Shown: positions 1 to 9,111 of the stretch, one piece after another
Layout of the letters: each line of letters begins with the position of its first letter
How positions within the stretch are numbered: the stretch's first letter is position 1
NCBI RefSeq assembly: GCF_010095445.2
Contig: NZ_WFGV02000024.1
Location: 22,536 to 86,535 of the forward strand
From: Pseudomonas sp. TNT3
GTDB taxonomy: Bacteria > Pseudomonadota > Gammaproteobacteria > Pseudomonadales > Pseudomonadaceae
Direction of reading: 5' to 3'
Length of the DNA: 64,000 nt
Position numbers and translations under genes: made by a program
The notes under the pieces: model-generated
The model's input: the letters and a program-made list of their open reading frames with translations, nothing else
The model's database searches: none
What the model was told of the DNA's origin: nothing

Positions 1-1085
1 TTCAACATCGCCTTCAACATGTCGGCAAACTGGTTCAGGTGCGACGACAGCGTCTTGTTGAAATTGTCATGGTAAGAATTGGCGTTTGAATACTTCTGCG
101 TGAACGACTGCAACGTGTTTTTCAATCGTTCTTCCTGTGCATTAAATCCGGTTTGCCATGCCTGAAATTTTGCAGTGTCCCAAGTGACCCAAGTTCCACT
201 TGTCGGGAGGCTGCCCAACATGACCGTCAGGGGCCCCATGTCCATGACCACACTGTAAGTGCCATCGGCGTTTCGCTTGAGGCAGCTTTCCGGAAGCCCC
301 AGCGCCTTGCGCCAGTTGTCGGCTTCTTCTCTGGTTGCTCCGTCCATGCCAGGCGCCGGAAACAATACGGATGCCGGGTTTGGATGTGAGTACTTCTGAA
401 TAAGCGCCTGCAACGCCGAGCGCATCTGACCCGCATTCAGCTTGACCTCTTTGCCGTCATTCGCGCCCTCGATCCACTCTTTCATCTTTGCAGTGATTTC
501 TTTATTGAAGTCTGAAAAGAAATCCGAGTAAGCCTTAATCAGGTGCTCATAACCGGCCAGATAACCGTTTTTGATCAGGTTGATCAGTTCAAGCAGCTTG
601 TCAAAGAAGTCGTTCGGCGAATTGATAATGGCATCAAATGCATCTGCCACCTCTGCGGGAACGGGATCGGGAATGTTGTGCAGTTCACTCAAGATACGGT
701 TTTGCTCGTGTACCACCTGCTGATGCTGCTGATCTGTCAGCGTGCCGATCACCCCCCTCATCACCGAACAGCAGTCACTAAACTTCTGAGCCCAAAGTTT
801 AGATCGCATGCGCTTGAGCTCAACCTGCTCAACAAACTCTGCAATTGCACTTTCTGCCGTACCGCCACTCAACAGTTCAACCGCTACTTTCATGATGTTC
901 GGCTGACACCTGAGCATGCTTTCAAGGTGGCGTGCGAGCACTGCCAACGATCGATCAAGCGATTGGGCAAGCGTGAATCCCACTGGAACATCAGACGGTA
1001 GCTCAACCGGTGCGCCAGCGTTCATTCCGTCGCCGCAGTCGTTGAATGGGCGCCCGGGAGGCTGCAAGTTATCAGGTATTCTCAT
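1..1085 (-). CDS. sipD: SipD/IpaD-like T3SS needle-tip translocator, 3' end outside window
   Basis: I read an open frame leftwards from ATG at 1085 to the window edge, about 361 codons with no stop. It starts 2 nt after the sipC stop (TGA at 1090-1088), as sipD follows sipC in SPI-1 systems. The product begins MRIPDNLQPPG, has no signal peptide, and its middle and C-terminal parts are helical (a region rich in Asn, Phe, Lys and Leu around FNKTLSSHLNQFADMLK resembles the IpaD C-terminal coiled-coil helix). IpaD-family proteins cap the needle and gate the IpaB/IpaC translocon. The stop codon is not in the window, so length cannot be compared. The identification relies on position plus the C-terminal pattern. 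Confidence 0.75.
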   Translation of the reverse strand, partial: MRIPDNLQPPGRPFNDCGDGMNAGAPVELPSDVPVGFTLAQSLDRSLAVLARHLESMLRCQPNIMKVAVELLSGGTAESAIAEFVEQVELKRMRSKLWAQKFSDCCSVMRGVIGTLTDQQHQQVVHEQNRILSELHNIPDPVPAEVADAFDAIINSPNDFFDKLLELINLIKNGYLAGYEHLIKAYSDFFSDFNKEITAKMKEWIEGANDGKEVKLNAGQMRSALQALIQKYSHPNPASVLFPAPGMDGATREEADNWRKALGLPESCLKRNADGTYSVVMDMGPLTVMLGSLPTSGTWVTWDTAKFQAWQTGFNAQEERLKNTLQSFTQKYSNANSYHDNFNKTLSSHLNQFADMLKAML

Positions 1086-1087
1086 GC

Positions 1088-2179
1088 TCAGACTTTCCCT
1101 ATGACTTCAATGCGGGACTGGAAAAGCTGCATCACCATGTCCATCAACTTTTGCAGCAACGCCGCATCAGCCGAGTCTTTCTGGCCGACCTCATCGCTCA
1201 GGCTTTTCTGCGTGTTCTGCGCGCTTTGCTGCAGCACCTCCTCTTCCCTCGCTGCGTGCTCCTTCATGCGGACGATGCTCGACACCACCTGGCTCATGCT
1301 CATGGACATCGCATTGAGCGCGCGACCGATTTCGAGTTTCTTTTCAATGCCTTTCGCGCCGATCTGGCTCAGCCAATCCGACGTCTGACCGACCTTCTGG
1401 GCCTTGAGGATTTCAGCGTCAAACCAGGCTTGCTCTTTAGGTGTCAGGACAGACCCCTGGGGTTTGAAGTCCACGATTTTTGGCCTGCCGAAATCGTCGA
1501 ATACCTGAATTTTGTAAGTTGTCTCGGGATTCCACTCATCGATCGCCCGATCGCGCTTCAAGTCTCGCTCGATGGTGTTGGCATCCAGGGAGTTGCGCTT
1601 ATGCAGGTTGATATCCGCATGTTTGAGATTCTGTCCCTGAAAGGTTTTAACCATGGCAAAGCCGGCGATTGCACCGGACACCACAGCGGCTGTAATGGCG
1701 CTGTACAGTGCCGCTTTTCCCGACTCCACAATGGCAGCACCCTGAGACTTGGCGGCATCGGCAGCCATGATGCTGAAGTGCCCGCGCAGCTCGGCGTTGG
1801 TCACCCGTGCGATGTTCAGCGCGATGATGGCGGCAACCAATACATTGGCGTGTTTCTCCCAGGCGCCGGGGTCGAACGCCAGGCTGTCGCGCACCTCTTC
1901 CTTTTGCATCAGTGTGGCCGCGACGAAGTCTTGCCAATCGGACGCCGAGGGTGGGTAAGCATTGATCGCGCTTTCCAGTTGGGCCGCTGTCGGGGTGACG
2001 CCGCGGGTCTCAAGAATCTGGTTCTTCGCGATGACCTCAAGCAACCCCGGGTCACTCAACGCTATGTTTTTGCGATCTTTCGAATGCTGCTCTTGGGCGA
2101 CCAGCTCGTTGAGACCCGCATCCAGCGGATCAATTTCCCTGGTCTGAGCCGGAGGCTGTGCAGCGCTAATCGAAAACAT
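1088..2179 (-). CDS. sipC: SipC/IpaC-like T3SS translocator
   Basis: A 363-residue protein starting MFSISAAQPPAQ with a good ribosome site (AGGAG, 6 nt before ATG). It has one hydrophobic segment near residues 154-177 (ALYSAITAAVVSGAIAGFAM), flanked by long polar helical regions and a Ser/Gln/Asp-rich C-terminal third. This is the layout of IpaC/SipC, the smaller pore-forming translocator inserted in host membranes together with SipB. It lies between sipB (24-nt gap) and sipD (2-nt gap), the SPI-1 order. The family diverges fast, so the name rests on context, size and the single membrane segment more than on residue identity. Confidence 0.8.
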   Translation of the reverse strand: MFSISAAQPPAQTREIDPLDAGLNELVAQEQHSKDRKNIALSDPGLLEVIAKNQILETRGVTPTAAQLESAINAYPPSASDWQDFVAATLMQKEEVRDSLAFDPGAWEKHANVLVAAIIALNIARVTNAELRGHFSIMAADAAKSQGAAIVESGKAALYSAITAAVVSGAIAGFAMVKTFQGQNLKHADINLHKRNSLDANTIERDLKRDRAIDEWNPETTYKIQVFDDFGRPKIVDFKPQGSVLTPKEQAWFDAEILKAQKVGQTSDWLSQIGAKGIEKKLEIGRALNAMSMSMSQVVSSIVRMKEHAAREEEVLQQSAQNTQKSLSDEVGQKDSADAALLQKLMDMVMQLFQSRIEVIGKV

Positions 2180-2203
2180 GACGAACTCCTTCTATCTCTG
2201 ATT

Positions 2204-3967
2204 TCAAACGTGACGCACCATTTGCAGATTGACCGAATGGCTACGCTGCATGTCCGCAAAGACCTGTTCGATCTGTCGGGTTCTATCCCGCATCGAAGTG
2301 CCATAGTCCTCGACCAGGCGAGTCAGATAGGAGGTGATTTCTTCGCTGATCGCCATGCGCACCCGCACATCTGCCAAATGCTCAGCGGCCTTGGCCTGAT
2401 GATTGCCGCTGGCGACCTGCAACCCTCCCTGTACAGCCACGCTGCCGAACTCTGTGACCGCCTGGGCGATTTCAAGATTGGCCGCGTAGCGAGCCAGGGC
2501 CACAGGGTCAGAACTGATGAAGCTGCGCAGCTGCGTCAGCAACTGGGTCAGTGTATTGCCCAACGACGATGCCACTTGCTTGAGCGCCTGCATCGCCGCA
2601 GGCGCAGCCTGAGCAACCACTGACGCCAGTTTCGAAGCGACTGCACCGACGATTGGTCCGATCACCGCAACCCCGACAATAGCCACCAGCACAACGGCCG
2701 CCAAGGTTGCGGCGATCCCCTGGATCATGCCGGCAATTTGCGCGATGTCCTTCGCCGTTTCAGGGTCAACACCAAGGCCGATCAAGAGCCTGGTGTAGAG
2801 GTCGGTAAACAGCTTGATGGCCTCCTGCATCACGGTGGTCAGGGGTTTCATGGCTTCGGCCATGAACGACACCCCTGTGTTCTCCTTGACCACCGCATCG
2901 GCAATCATCAACGCAGCACCGATGACGCCCACCGCGATCAGCATCGGGTTGGCCGTAAGCACACCGGCGACGATGGTCGCAACGGTCAACAAGGCGCCAA
3001 CAATGGTACCGATGCAGCCCATGGTTTTTTGCAGGGCCTCGGCTTTGCGCACCTCTTCCAGGTACTTATCCGACTCCAGCTTCATGTGTTCCTGAAGCCT
3101 GGCTTGCAGCTCAAGGAACAGCTCCTGATTGAGTTCTTCCTTGTTCTGCGCCGACTCACCCAACAGCTCGATGATCTTCAATCGGTTGAGCAATGCCTGC
3201 GCGCTGCTGCTCAGCGCCTTTTCCTGCGACTCTTTGATTGCAGGACCACCTAGCCCGGCTTCTTGCACTTTTACCGTCGCGCCCTGCAAGGTTTTTGCCG
3301 CAGCGTTAGCGCTCTCGATCAGCTTCACGTGTGCATCGACGGCTTTTTGCAAGGTCTGCGTGTGGCTCGCCAGATCGCCTTTGAGCAGATCGCGAAGCGC
3401 CAGTTCTTTTTCATATTCCGGCGACTCTGGATCAAGTTCGGCCAGACGAGCTTCACTGTCATTGAGCAGCCCCTGGAAGTGCTGTACACGCTCACGCAGT
3501 TTCTCAAGCTTTTCCTGACTGCCGCCGACGGCATCTTCTGCGGCCGCCAACGCATCGACAGCGGCCCGGTATTCAGCGCTCAGCTTGTCATGACCTTGCT
3601 GTTTCGCGCCGGCCATGGCTTGCAACATTGACAGGCGATTTTTCAGTTTGTTGACGTCAACCTCGCTGAACAACTCACTGATCATCGCCATCAACAGCGT
3701 GAACAGGTCACCGTTGGTTTCCTGCTTGTTGCCATCCGCTCTCGGAGGTGGCGCATGAAGCTGTGGGCGCCCCGAAACCGTGGCGGAGGAACCATGCTCT
3801 CCCGCGTAGTTCACCGACATCAAACCCGCCAGTGCCTCTTGACCGGCCTTCTGGTAATCAACCGTTCTAGCCGCCTGACTGGCAGCTTTCCCGTAGATTT
3901 CAAACGCCTCGGCACGTCCGTGTGCACCTGTTGAAAACGGCATGGATGTGCTTCTTATTTCACTCAT
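2204..3967 (-). CDS. sipB: SipB/IpaB-like T3SS translocator
   Basis: A 587-residue protein with the IpaB/SipB plan: polar N-terminus with the chaperone-binding area, a long charged coiled coil at about residues 100-310, a first hydrophobic hairpin at about 316-358 (GTIVGALLTVATIVAGVL) and a second at about 409-442 (AAVVLVAIVGVAVIGPIVGA), then an amphipathic C-terminus. Members insert in the host membrane as the major translocator. The ATG at 3967 overlaps the end of the chaperone gene sicA by 8 nt, implying translational coupling. Length agrees with SipB (about 590). Confidence 0.9.
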   Translation of the reverse strand: MSEIRSTSMPFSTGAHGRAEAFEIYGKAASQAARTVDYQKAGQEALAGLMSVNYAGEHGSSATVSGRPQLHAPPPRADGNKQETNGDLFTLLMAMISELFSEVDVNKLKNRLSMLQAMAGAKQQGHDKLSAEYRAAVDALAAAEDAVGGSQEKLEKLRERVQHFQGLLNDSEARLAELDPESPEYEKELALRDLLKGDLASHTQTLQKAVDAHVKLIESANAAAKTLQGATVKVQEAGLGGPAIKESQEKALSSSAQALLNRLKIIELLGESAQNKEELNQELFLELQARLQEHMKLESDKYLEEVRKAEALQKTMGCIGTIVGALLTVATIVAGVLTANPMLIAVGVIGAALMIADAVVKENTGVSFMAEAMKPLTTVMQEAIKLFTDLYTRLLIGLGVDPETAKDIAQIAGMIQGIAATLAAVVLVAIVGVAVIGPIVGAVASKLASVVAQAAPAAMQALKQVASSLGNTLTQLLTQLRSFISSDPVALARYAANLEIAQAVTEFGSVAVQGGLQVASGNHQAKAAEHLADVRVRMAISEEITSYLTRLVEDYGTSMRDRTRQIEQVFADMQRSHSVNLQMVRHV

Positions 3968-4454
3968 GTTCAGTGTCCTCCGAACAGTCTTTTTCTATTC
4001 GACTCAAGGCATCCAGATAGACCTGGGCCTGTTTTCGCAGATCGTCTTCAGGGGCCTGCTCGAGTACATACTCAAAACACAGCCGAGCTTTGCCGACCCT
4101 GCCCAAAGCGAGTTGACACTGGCCGGTATAGAGCATTGGCCGGTACTCATTCTTGCCTTGAGCGAACGCAATGGCGTACAGATCGATTGCTTTCTGATGG
4201 TTGTGTTTGAGCTGGTGCACGGCGGCCAGGCCCATCCAGTAATGGCTGTTGTAAAAGTCGTAGATGCACAGGAAGTGAAAGAACTTTTCCGCATCGTCCA
4301 GCCGCCCCTGCTCATAGAACTGGTAGGCAAAGGCATACAAGCCATCCATGTGTTCATCACTGATGCCCTGCACGTCCTTCAACGGCGCGCCCGCCAGCAC
4401 TGCATCGACGATTTGCAGCGCCACTTGTTCATCGTGTTGTTTGTCGCGACTCAT
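3960..4454 (-). CDS. sicA: SicA/IpgC/SycD-family translocator chaperone
   Basis: A 164-residue all-helical protein with three tetratricopeptide-like repeats (for example the GLYAFAYQFYEQGRLDDAEKF and HYWMGLAAVHQLKHNHQKAI segments). This is the class II chaperone family that holds SipB and SipC before secretion. In Salmonella, SicA also acts as coactivator of the AraC-type InvF; an invF homologue stands at 16084-16821, so the same circuit is plausible here. ATG at 4454 has AGGAG 9 nt upstream. A 119-nt gap separates it from sctU, the largest gap in the T3SS block, so a separate promoter may sit there. Confidence 0.9.
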   Translation of the reverse strand: MSRDKQHDEQVALQIVDAVLAGAPLKDVQGISDEHMDGLYAFAYQFYEQGRLDDAEKFFHFLCIYDFYNSHYWMGLAAVHQLKHNHQKAIDLYAIAFAQGKNEYRPMLYTGQCQLALGRVGKARLCFEYVLEQAPEDDLRKQAQVYLDALSRIEKDCSEDTEHE

Positions 4455-4573
4455 CAGCCACACTCCTGAAAAAACGTCAGCGCCGCTGACGCCTGCATTG
4501 AGCCAAAGCGCCGGCCTGCACGCTGCCAAATAGCGCTCATGTCGGCGTTCGGGTGGAAGGAAAATGGGTGGGA

Positions 4574-5608
4574 TCAGGCTTGTTCGACCTGTTCAAGCCA
4601 GATCAGCAGGCGCAGGACTTCTTCGACTTCCTGCACCTGGAGGAAGCTGTAACGCTGGTGGGTTTTGAAGATCCGTCGTGCCAGAGCGACGTCGTTGATG
4701 ACGGGTACACCCACCTTCTCGGCATACGCCCGCACGGCGAGCGCGCGCTGGTTGGTTTCCATCAGGGAGATGAAGGGCAGCAGGGTGATTTCAGGACGGA
4801 AGTACACGCCGATTGCGATGTGCGTCGGGTTAGCGATGATCATGCGCGAGTTGCGCACATCGGACTTGACCTGTTCCGACAGCAACTCCCTGTGCAAGTC
4901 ACGTCGGCGACTTTTGATCTGCGGATTGCCGTCCTGCTCCTTGTGTTCGCGCTTGACTGCGTCCTTGTCCATCATCTGGTCTTTCATGAACAACCAGTAT
5001 TCGCTGAGCGCATCAAGTACCACGATCAGCAGCGCGCACCCCAGAAACGACAGCAGCAGTACCAGCAGTAAACGCCCCCAGATCGCGAACAGATCCGGCG
5101 CCTGGGCATACAACTGGGCGAACAGCAGTTGCCGTTGGGTGACCCAGACTATCCACAACGCCAAGGCGAAACTACCGAGGTACAGCAGCGCCTTGACGGT
5201 GTCCTTTACCGTGCGCAGGCTGAACAGTTTCTTGAACCCATTGATCGGGTTCAATGCGCCGAGATTGAGCTTCAAGGCTTCACTGGCCAGCGCAAAACCG
5301 CTTTGCAGCAACGCGGGTAACGCGCTGGTCAGGACGCACACCAGCAGCAGGGGCAGTAACGCCTTCAGACCCACCAGCACCAGCGTCGCCGAGTACTTTT
5401 GCAGGTCGGCATCAAAGTCACTGGCGATGATGCGCCGATAGACCTCCATGACTTCCAGCAGCGAGCTGTTGAACACCATGTAGGTGATGCCACACATCGT
5501 CAGGCAGGTGACCACCAGGTCCTTGGCCTTGAAGGTCTGACCCTTGCGCGCGGCATCGCGCAGCTTTTTACTGGTGGGCTTTTCAGTCTTGGAGGCGCTG
5601 GACGACAT
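4574..5608 (-). CDS. sctU: SctU/SpaS export-apparatus switch protein
   Basis: A 344-residue protein of the FlhB/SctU family. It begins MSSSASKTEKPTSKKLRDAA, the usual family N-terminus, has four membrane segments in the first 220 residues, and then a cytoplasmic domain with the autocleavage motif NPTH (in MIIANPTHIAIGVYF, about residue 257). Cleavage between N and P switches the apparatus from needle to translocator secretion. The start at 5608 lies 26 nt inside sctT; the frame is open further upstream but only the 5608 start gives the family N-terminus. Confidence 0.93.
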   Translation of the reverse strand: MSSSASKTEKPTSKKLRDAARKGQTFKAKDLVVTCLTMCGITYMVFNSSLLEVMEVYRRIIASDFDADLQKYSATLVLVGLKALLPLLLVCVLTSALPALLQSGFALASEALKLNLGALNPINGFKKLFSLRTVKDTVKALLYLGSFALALWIVWVTQRQLLFAQLYAQAPDLFAIWGRLLLVLLLSFLGCALLIVVLDALSEYWLFMKDQMMDKDAVKREHKEQDGNPQIKSRRRDLHRELLSEQVKSDVRNSRMIIANPTHIAIGVYFRPEITLLPFISLMETNQRALAVRAYAEKVGVPVINDVALARRIFKTHQRYSFLQVQEVEEVLRLLIWLEQVEQA

Positions 5609-6383
5609 CACGGCCCTCCGCTTCCAGGTAGTGCTCCAACGAGTGGGATTTAACCCCCATGCGCAGGATTTCATCCGGCAGATGCGCGCCGAAATACAGC
5701 ATCAACACCACGAGCGCCACCAGGCTCTTGACCGTGAGCGATACCGAGAAGGCATTCATTTGCGGCGCATAGCGCGACAGCAATCCCAGCAGCGCCTCGC
5801 TGATCAGCAACGTGGCAACCACCGGGGAGCTGATCACCAATGTCTTGCTGACCAGGGCATCGAGCAAACTGATGATCGAGGGTAGGTTCACGACACAGCC
5901 ATTTACCGGCGCGCAGATGCGGTAACTGTGGCCCACGGTCTCCAGCATCAACAACATGCCTCCGCCTTCGAGGTAGACCGCTGCTGCAAACAGCTGCAGA
6001 AAATTCGCCAGCTCCGAAGTATCGACGCCGTTAGCCGGATCTACCGTGCTGCTGAGCATCGCACCGCGCTGGTTGTCGATCAGGTTGCCCATGGCGTGCA
6101 GCACCCAGAATGGCCAGCACAACAGGCACCCCAGCAACACACCGATACCGGCCTCGCGCAACACCAGGCCAAAGAACGCCAGTCCATCGAGCGCGGGGAG
6201 TGGTACGCCGACGTACGTCCAGAACCCCAGCGCCACCAGCACGATGACCGCCTGACGCGGCGCACCGGTCAGCACGCCACTGTTCAGGAACGGCAACATA
6301 AAGAAAATCGGAGCCAGCCGAGCGACCCCCAGCACCGCTGCGGCCATCAGCGCGTACAGATCGAAAAACAGTGTCACCGTCAT
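5583..6383 (-). CDS. sctT: SctT/SpaR export-apparatus membrane protein
   Basis: A 266-residue, strongly hydrophobic protein of the FliR/SctT family, starting MTVTLFFDLYALMAAAVLG and with about six membrane segments. It carries the family feature of a conserved Asn-Gln-containing loop (LIDNQRGAMLSSTVDPANG, about residues 101-119). SctT joins SctR and SctS in the helical export gate inside the basal body. The gene starts 4 nt after sctS and its 3' end overlaps sctU by 26 nt, so the export-gate genes are tightly coupled. Confidence 0.92.
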   Translation of the reverse strand: MTVTLFFDLYALMAAAVLGVARLAPIFFMLPFLNSGVLTGAPRQAVIVLVALGFWTYVGVPLPALDGLAFFGLVLREAGIGVLLGCLLCWPFWVLHAMGNLIDNQRGAMLSSTVDPANGVDTSELANFLQLFAAAVYLEGGGMLLMLETVGHSYRICAPVNGCVVNLPSIISLLDALVSKTLVISSPVVATLLISEALLGLLSRYAPQMNAFSVSLTVKSLVALVVLMLYFGAHLPDEILRMGVKSHSLEHYLEAEGRDVVQRLQD

Positions 6384-6387
6384 GGGC

Positions 6388-6642
6388 CTAACTCAACGCC
6401 AGGCGCATGACTTCGCGGCTGAAATCCAGCAGGGTCTCGCCGTACCAGCCGGACAACAGGAACAGACACCCGGCGACCGCCATCAATTTGAAGCCGAAGG
6501 GCAGCGTTTGCTCCTGCAATTGACTGACGGTCTGAACCAGACCGACCACCAGCCCGACCACCGTCGCGACGATGATCGGCCAGGCGACCATCAGCAGAAT
6601 CAGGTACAGGGTTTTGTTGCCGGCATAAACCAGATCGTTCAT
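6388..6642 (-). CDS. sctS: SctS/SpaQ export-apparatus membrane protein
   Basis: An 84-residue protein starting MNDLVYAGNKTLYLILLM with two membrane helices separated by a short loop containing QEQTLPFGFKL, typical of FliQ/SctS. It forms part of the SctR5-S4-T1 export gate. It follows sctR by 9 nt and precedes sctT by 4 nt. Length is right for the family (80-90 residues). Confidence 0.92.
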   Translation of the reverse strand: MNDLVYAGNKTLYLILLMVAWPIIVATVVGLVVGLVQTVSQLQEQTLPFGFKLMAVAGCLFLLSGWYGETLLDFSREVMRLALS

Positions 6643-6651
6643 CGCGCGCGC

Positions 6652-7311
6652 CTATGTCAGCAGGGTCAGGTATTGCTTGACCAGCCCGGTAGACAGCAGC
6701 GCCCAGCCATCCAGCGCCACAAACAAAACCAGTTTGATCGGTACCGAGATGATCACCGGACTCATCATCATCATGCCCAGTGCCAGCAGGATGCTGGAGA
6801 TCACCAGATCGACGATGACGAAGGGCAGGTACAGATAGAAACCGATCTTGAATGCACTTTTGATTTCACTCAGCGCATAGGCCGGCAACAAGGCGAACAG
6901 CGACGGCTCAAGCGCCTCATCGTCAGGCAGGCTTGCTTCGGTTTCATCCTGCGCCATTTGCGCCCGCTCGAAAAACAGCGCCAGTTCCGGATCGGTGTAT
7001 TTGCGCAGATAGTCCTTGTAGCCACCCAGGCCGTTCTCGGCAAAACTCACCACGGACTCAATGTCGGTGAAAGCCACCTGCTCGTCCTTGTAATAGCCGT
7101 AGCCCTGCTTCATGACCGGCGTCATCACGAAAATCGCGAGCATCAGTGCGATCGCATTAAGGGCCATGTTCGACGGCACCTGCTGCAAGCCCAACGCGTT
7201 GCGCACGATGACAAACACGATGGAAAACTTGATGTAACAGGTGCCCGCTGCCACCAGGAATGGCAGCAGCGAAGCAAAGGCCAGCAACGCAATCAGTGAG
7301 ACGTCATTCAT
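6652..7311 (-). CDS. sctR: SctR/SpaP export-apparatus membrane protein
   Basis: A 219-residue FliP/SctR family protein. It starts MNDVSLIALLAFASLLPFLV at the ATG at 7311, which overlaps the end of sctQ by 8 nt. Family hallmarks are the TCYIKFSIVFVIVRNALGLQQ stretch after helix 1 and the C-terminal LGMMMMSPVIISVPIKLVLF helix pair. It is the pentameric core of the export gate. The same frame stays open to 7716 but that stretch lies inside sctQ and is not needed. Confidence 0.94.
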   Translation of the reverse strand: MNDVSLIALLAFASLLPFLVAAGTCYIKFSIVFVIVRNALGLQQVPSNMALNAIALMLAIFVMTPVMKQGYGYYKDEQVAFTDIESVVSFAENGLGGYKDYLRKYTDPELALFFERAQMAQDETEASLPDDEALEPSLFALLPAYALSEIKSAFKIGFYLYLPFVIVDLVISSILLALGMMMMSPVIISVPIKLVLFVALDGWALLSTGLVKQYLTLLT

Positions 7312-8215
7312 CGGTGACAGTCCGATAAACCTCGAGCAATTCGACACCCAGTTGACCGTCCAGCTGGACCAGTTCACCTCGCGCAACCCGCTTGCCATGG
7401 CAGCGCACTTCGATGTGCATTTCGGTGCCGGCGGCCAGCGGGATAAGTTGGCCGGCGATAATGTTTTGCAGGGTGCCCAGTTCGATGTCGTGGGTGGCCA
7501 GAACGAACTCCAGACGAACCGGTAGCTGCTCCAGCTGGCCGTCGCTGCCAGGTAGTCGGCTTGGATCGTCAACCGTGAATTCCATGTGTAACCCCTCTTT
7601 CTTGAACGAGAAAACGCCGATGCTGTGGTTCGCCAGCCGACACTGGTGAGTGAGTTGAGTGATCCGCAGCACGTCACCCTGCGCAAGGCGTGCATGGCTT
7701 GCGCGGCTGATGTCACTGCCCCCCAGAATCAGTTGCAGGCGCAGCGGCAAATCCCTCAGCCATGTACGTGATTGCGGTGATTTTTGTCGCAACGGCTCAG
7801 GTGGCAGAACCGCCACCCACAGCCGACCCGCAACGGTTTCGATCCAGGGCAACGCCTGCACGGGCAAGACCTGTGGTTCGATTAATTCAATGTCCAAAAG
7901 ACTGGCGCAGTGCAGTTCGTCCAGCATCTGGGGCAGCGGTCGAGGGACCGCTCGAAACAAAGAGGCGATGCTCGCCAGCGAGGACTCGACCGTCAGCAGT
8001 GACGCCAATTGCGGCAGCGAATGATGCAGCCAGTCACGCGCCAGAATCAGGCCCTGCCAGCCTCCCCGCTCGCCTTTGACGCTAAACCGTAGATAACCGG
8101 ACAGCGCCTGAGGCACATCCAATCCGACGCGGTGGCCCGCGCTCAGCCAGCGGTGCACAGCCTGGGTTCGGGCATGCATCAGTTCATCGACACGGCGTAA
8201 TGCGAGCGCTCTCAC
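7304..8215 (-). CDS. sctQ: SctQ/SpaO cytoplasmic sorting-platform protein
   Basis: A 303-residue protein whose last about 75 residues form a SpoA/FliN-like domain (LPVRLEFVLATHDIELGTLQ, then IIAGQLIPLAA and GRVARGELVQLDGQLGVELL-like strands). The N-terminal two thirds are poorly conserved, as in SpaO. SctQ builds the cytoplasmic pods that recruit chaperone-substrate complexes. The start is GTG at 8215, forming a GTGA overlap with the sctP stop. In several homologues an internal start yields a separate C-terminal SpoA product; this cannot be judged here. Confidence 0.88.
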   Translation of the reverse strand: MRALALRRVDELMHARTQAVHRWLSAGHRVGLDVPQALSGYLRFSVKGERGGWQGLILARDWLHHSLPQLASLLTVESSLASIASLFRAVPRPLPQMLDELHCASLLDIELIEPQVLPVQALPWIETVAGRLWVAVLPPEPLRQKSPQSRTWLRDLPLRLQLILGGSDISRASHARLAQGDVLRITQLTHQCRLANHSIGVFSFKKEGLHMEFTVDDPSRLPGSDGQLEQLPVRLEFVLATHDIELGTLQNIIAGQLIPLAAGTEMHIEVRCHGKRVARGELVQLDGQLGVELLEVYRTVTDE

Positions 8216-9111
8216 GGAAGGGTTTCCGATGGTTCTTCCTGGTCGTCATCAGGCGATGGGTGTGACCCTTGATGCTGTTGTTGATTCGGGTTGTCGTTCA
8301 GCTGCCAATGGGCATTGCGGACCTGTTCAAATGGCTCGCGCAGGTGTTCAAAGACTTGAGCACTGCTGGGGCTGAGCACCAGGTTTTGTACTGACTCACC
8401 CGGCAGCCGGGTGATCGTGACTTGACCGTTGGTAGCGCCTTTGTGGAACGGAACCTGGAGAAAATCACGGTTCGGCGGCGGGGCTTTTTCCTGGGCAATG
8501 TTGGGCAATGGCAGTGGCAACGGTAGCGATGCAGGGCCTGGGACTGGCGCCGCGCTATGGACCGGGACCGGGACCGGCGCTGTGGCGGGCAAAACCACTG
8601 ACGGGGTGTTGCTCAGGCCATGAGCGAAAGGCTGTGTTTTCGAAGGGGATTCAATGGGGTGGTCGGGGATTGCCGGCTCGCTTGGCGGCAAGGGTAGATC
8701 AGCCGACACGGGCTCATTGAGCGTTGCCCTGACTTCGATCGGTGGCGGTGCAGGCATCGCCACCTCAGGTTTTGGGGCGGGCATCACGTGCCTGTCGACC
8801 TGCGAGACCGCCAGGTGCAGACGTTGCAGTGTCAGCAGTTGTTCGAGGGCCACCGGCTGTGTGCGCGGCTCTTGCAACAGACGCTCACCCGCGCCCTGAT
8901 CTGGCGCACGGCCTTGGAGTGTTTCCCCGCGCAACATTGCGGTCAACGGTCGTTGACGCCAGAGCATTGCTGCGACCAGGTCCGCCACGCCTTGTGGCAA
9001 TTGCTCCTCCTCAACCGGAACGAGCTTTTCTTCGAGCGTTTCCACGTCCCCCTCAGCACCTGACTCAATGGGTAGGACCGATAACTGCGGCACCACGGAC
9101 ACTTCATTCAT
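8212..9111 (-). CDS. sctP: SctP/InvJ (SpaN) needle-length regulator
   Basis: A 299-residue, proline-rich, low-complexity protein in the position of invJ/spaN. Residues about 115-215 are dominated by Pro, Ala and Leu, and a short conserved block near residue 230 (NGQVTITRLPGES) resembles the C-terminal core of the SpaN family. Such proteins act as needle-length or substrate-switch regulators and are themselves secreted. The ATG at 9111 overlaps the sctO stop as ATGA. The identity rests mostly on gene order because the family is weakly conserved. Confidence 0.75.
   Translation of the reverse strand: MNEVSVVPQLSVLPIESGAEGDVETLEEKLVPVEEEQLPQGVADLVAAMLWRQRPLTAMLRGETLQGRAPDQGAGERLLQEPRTQPVALEQLLTLQRLHLAVSQVDRHVMPAPKPEVAMPAPPPIEVRATLNEPVSADLPLPPSEPAIPDHPIESPSKTQPFAHGLSNTPSVVLPATAPVPVPVHSAAPVPGPASLPLPLPLPNIAQEKAPPPNRDFLQVPFHKGATNGQVTITRLPGESVQNLVLSPSSAQVFEHLREPFEQVRNAHWQLNDNPNQQQHQGSHPSPDDDQEEPSETLP

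Noticed and set aside
1046..2623. Plus-strand open frame across sipC and sipB (525 codons)
   Set aside because: Antisense to two genes that fit the T3SS order; the product has no recognisable feature.
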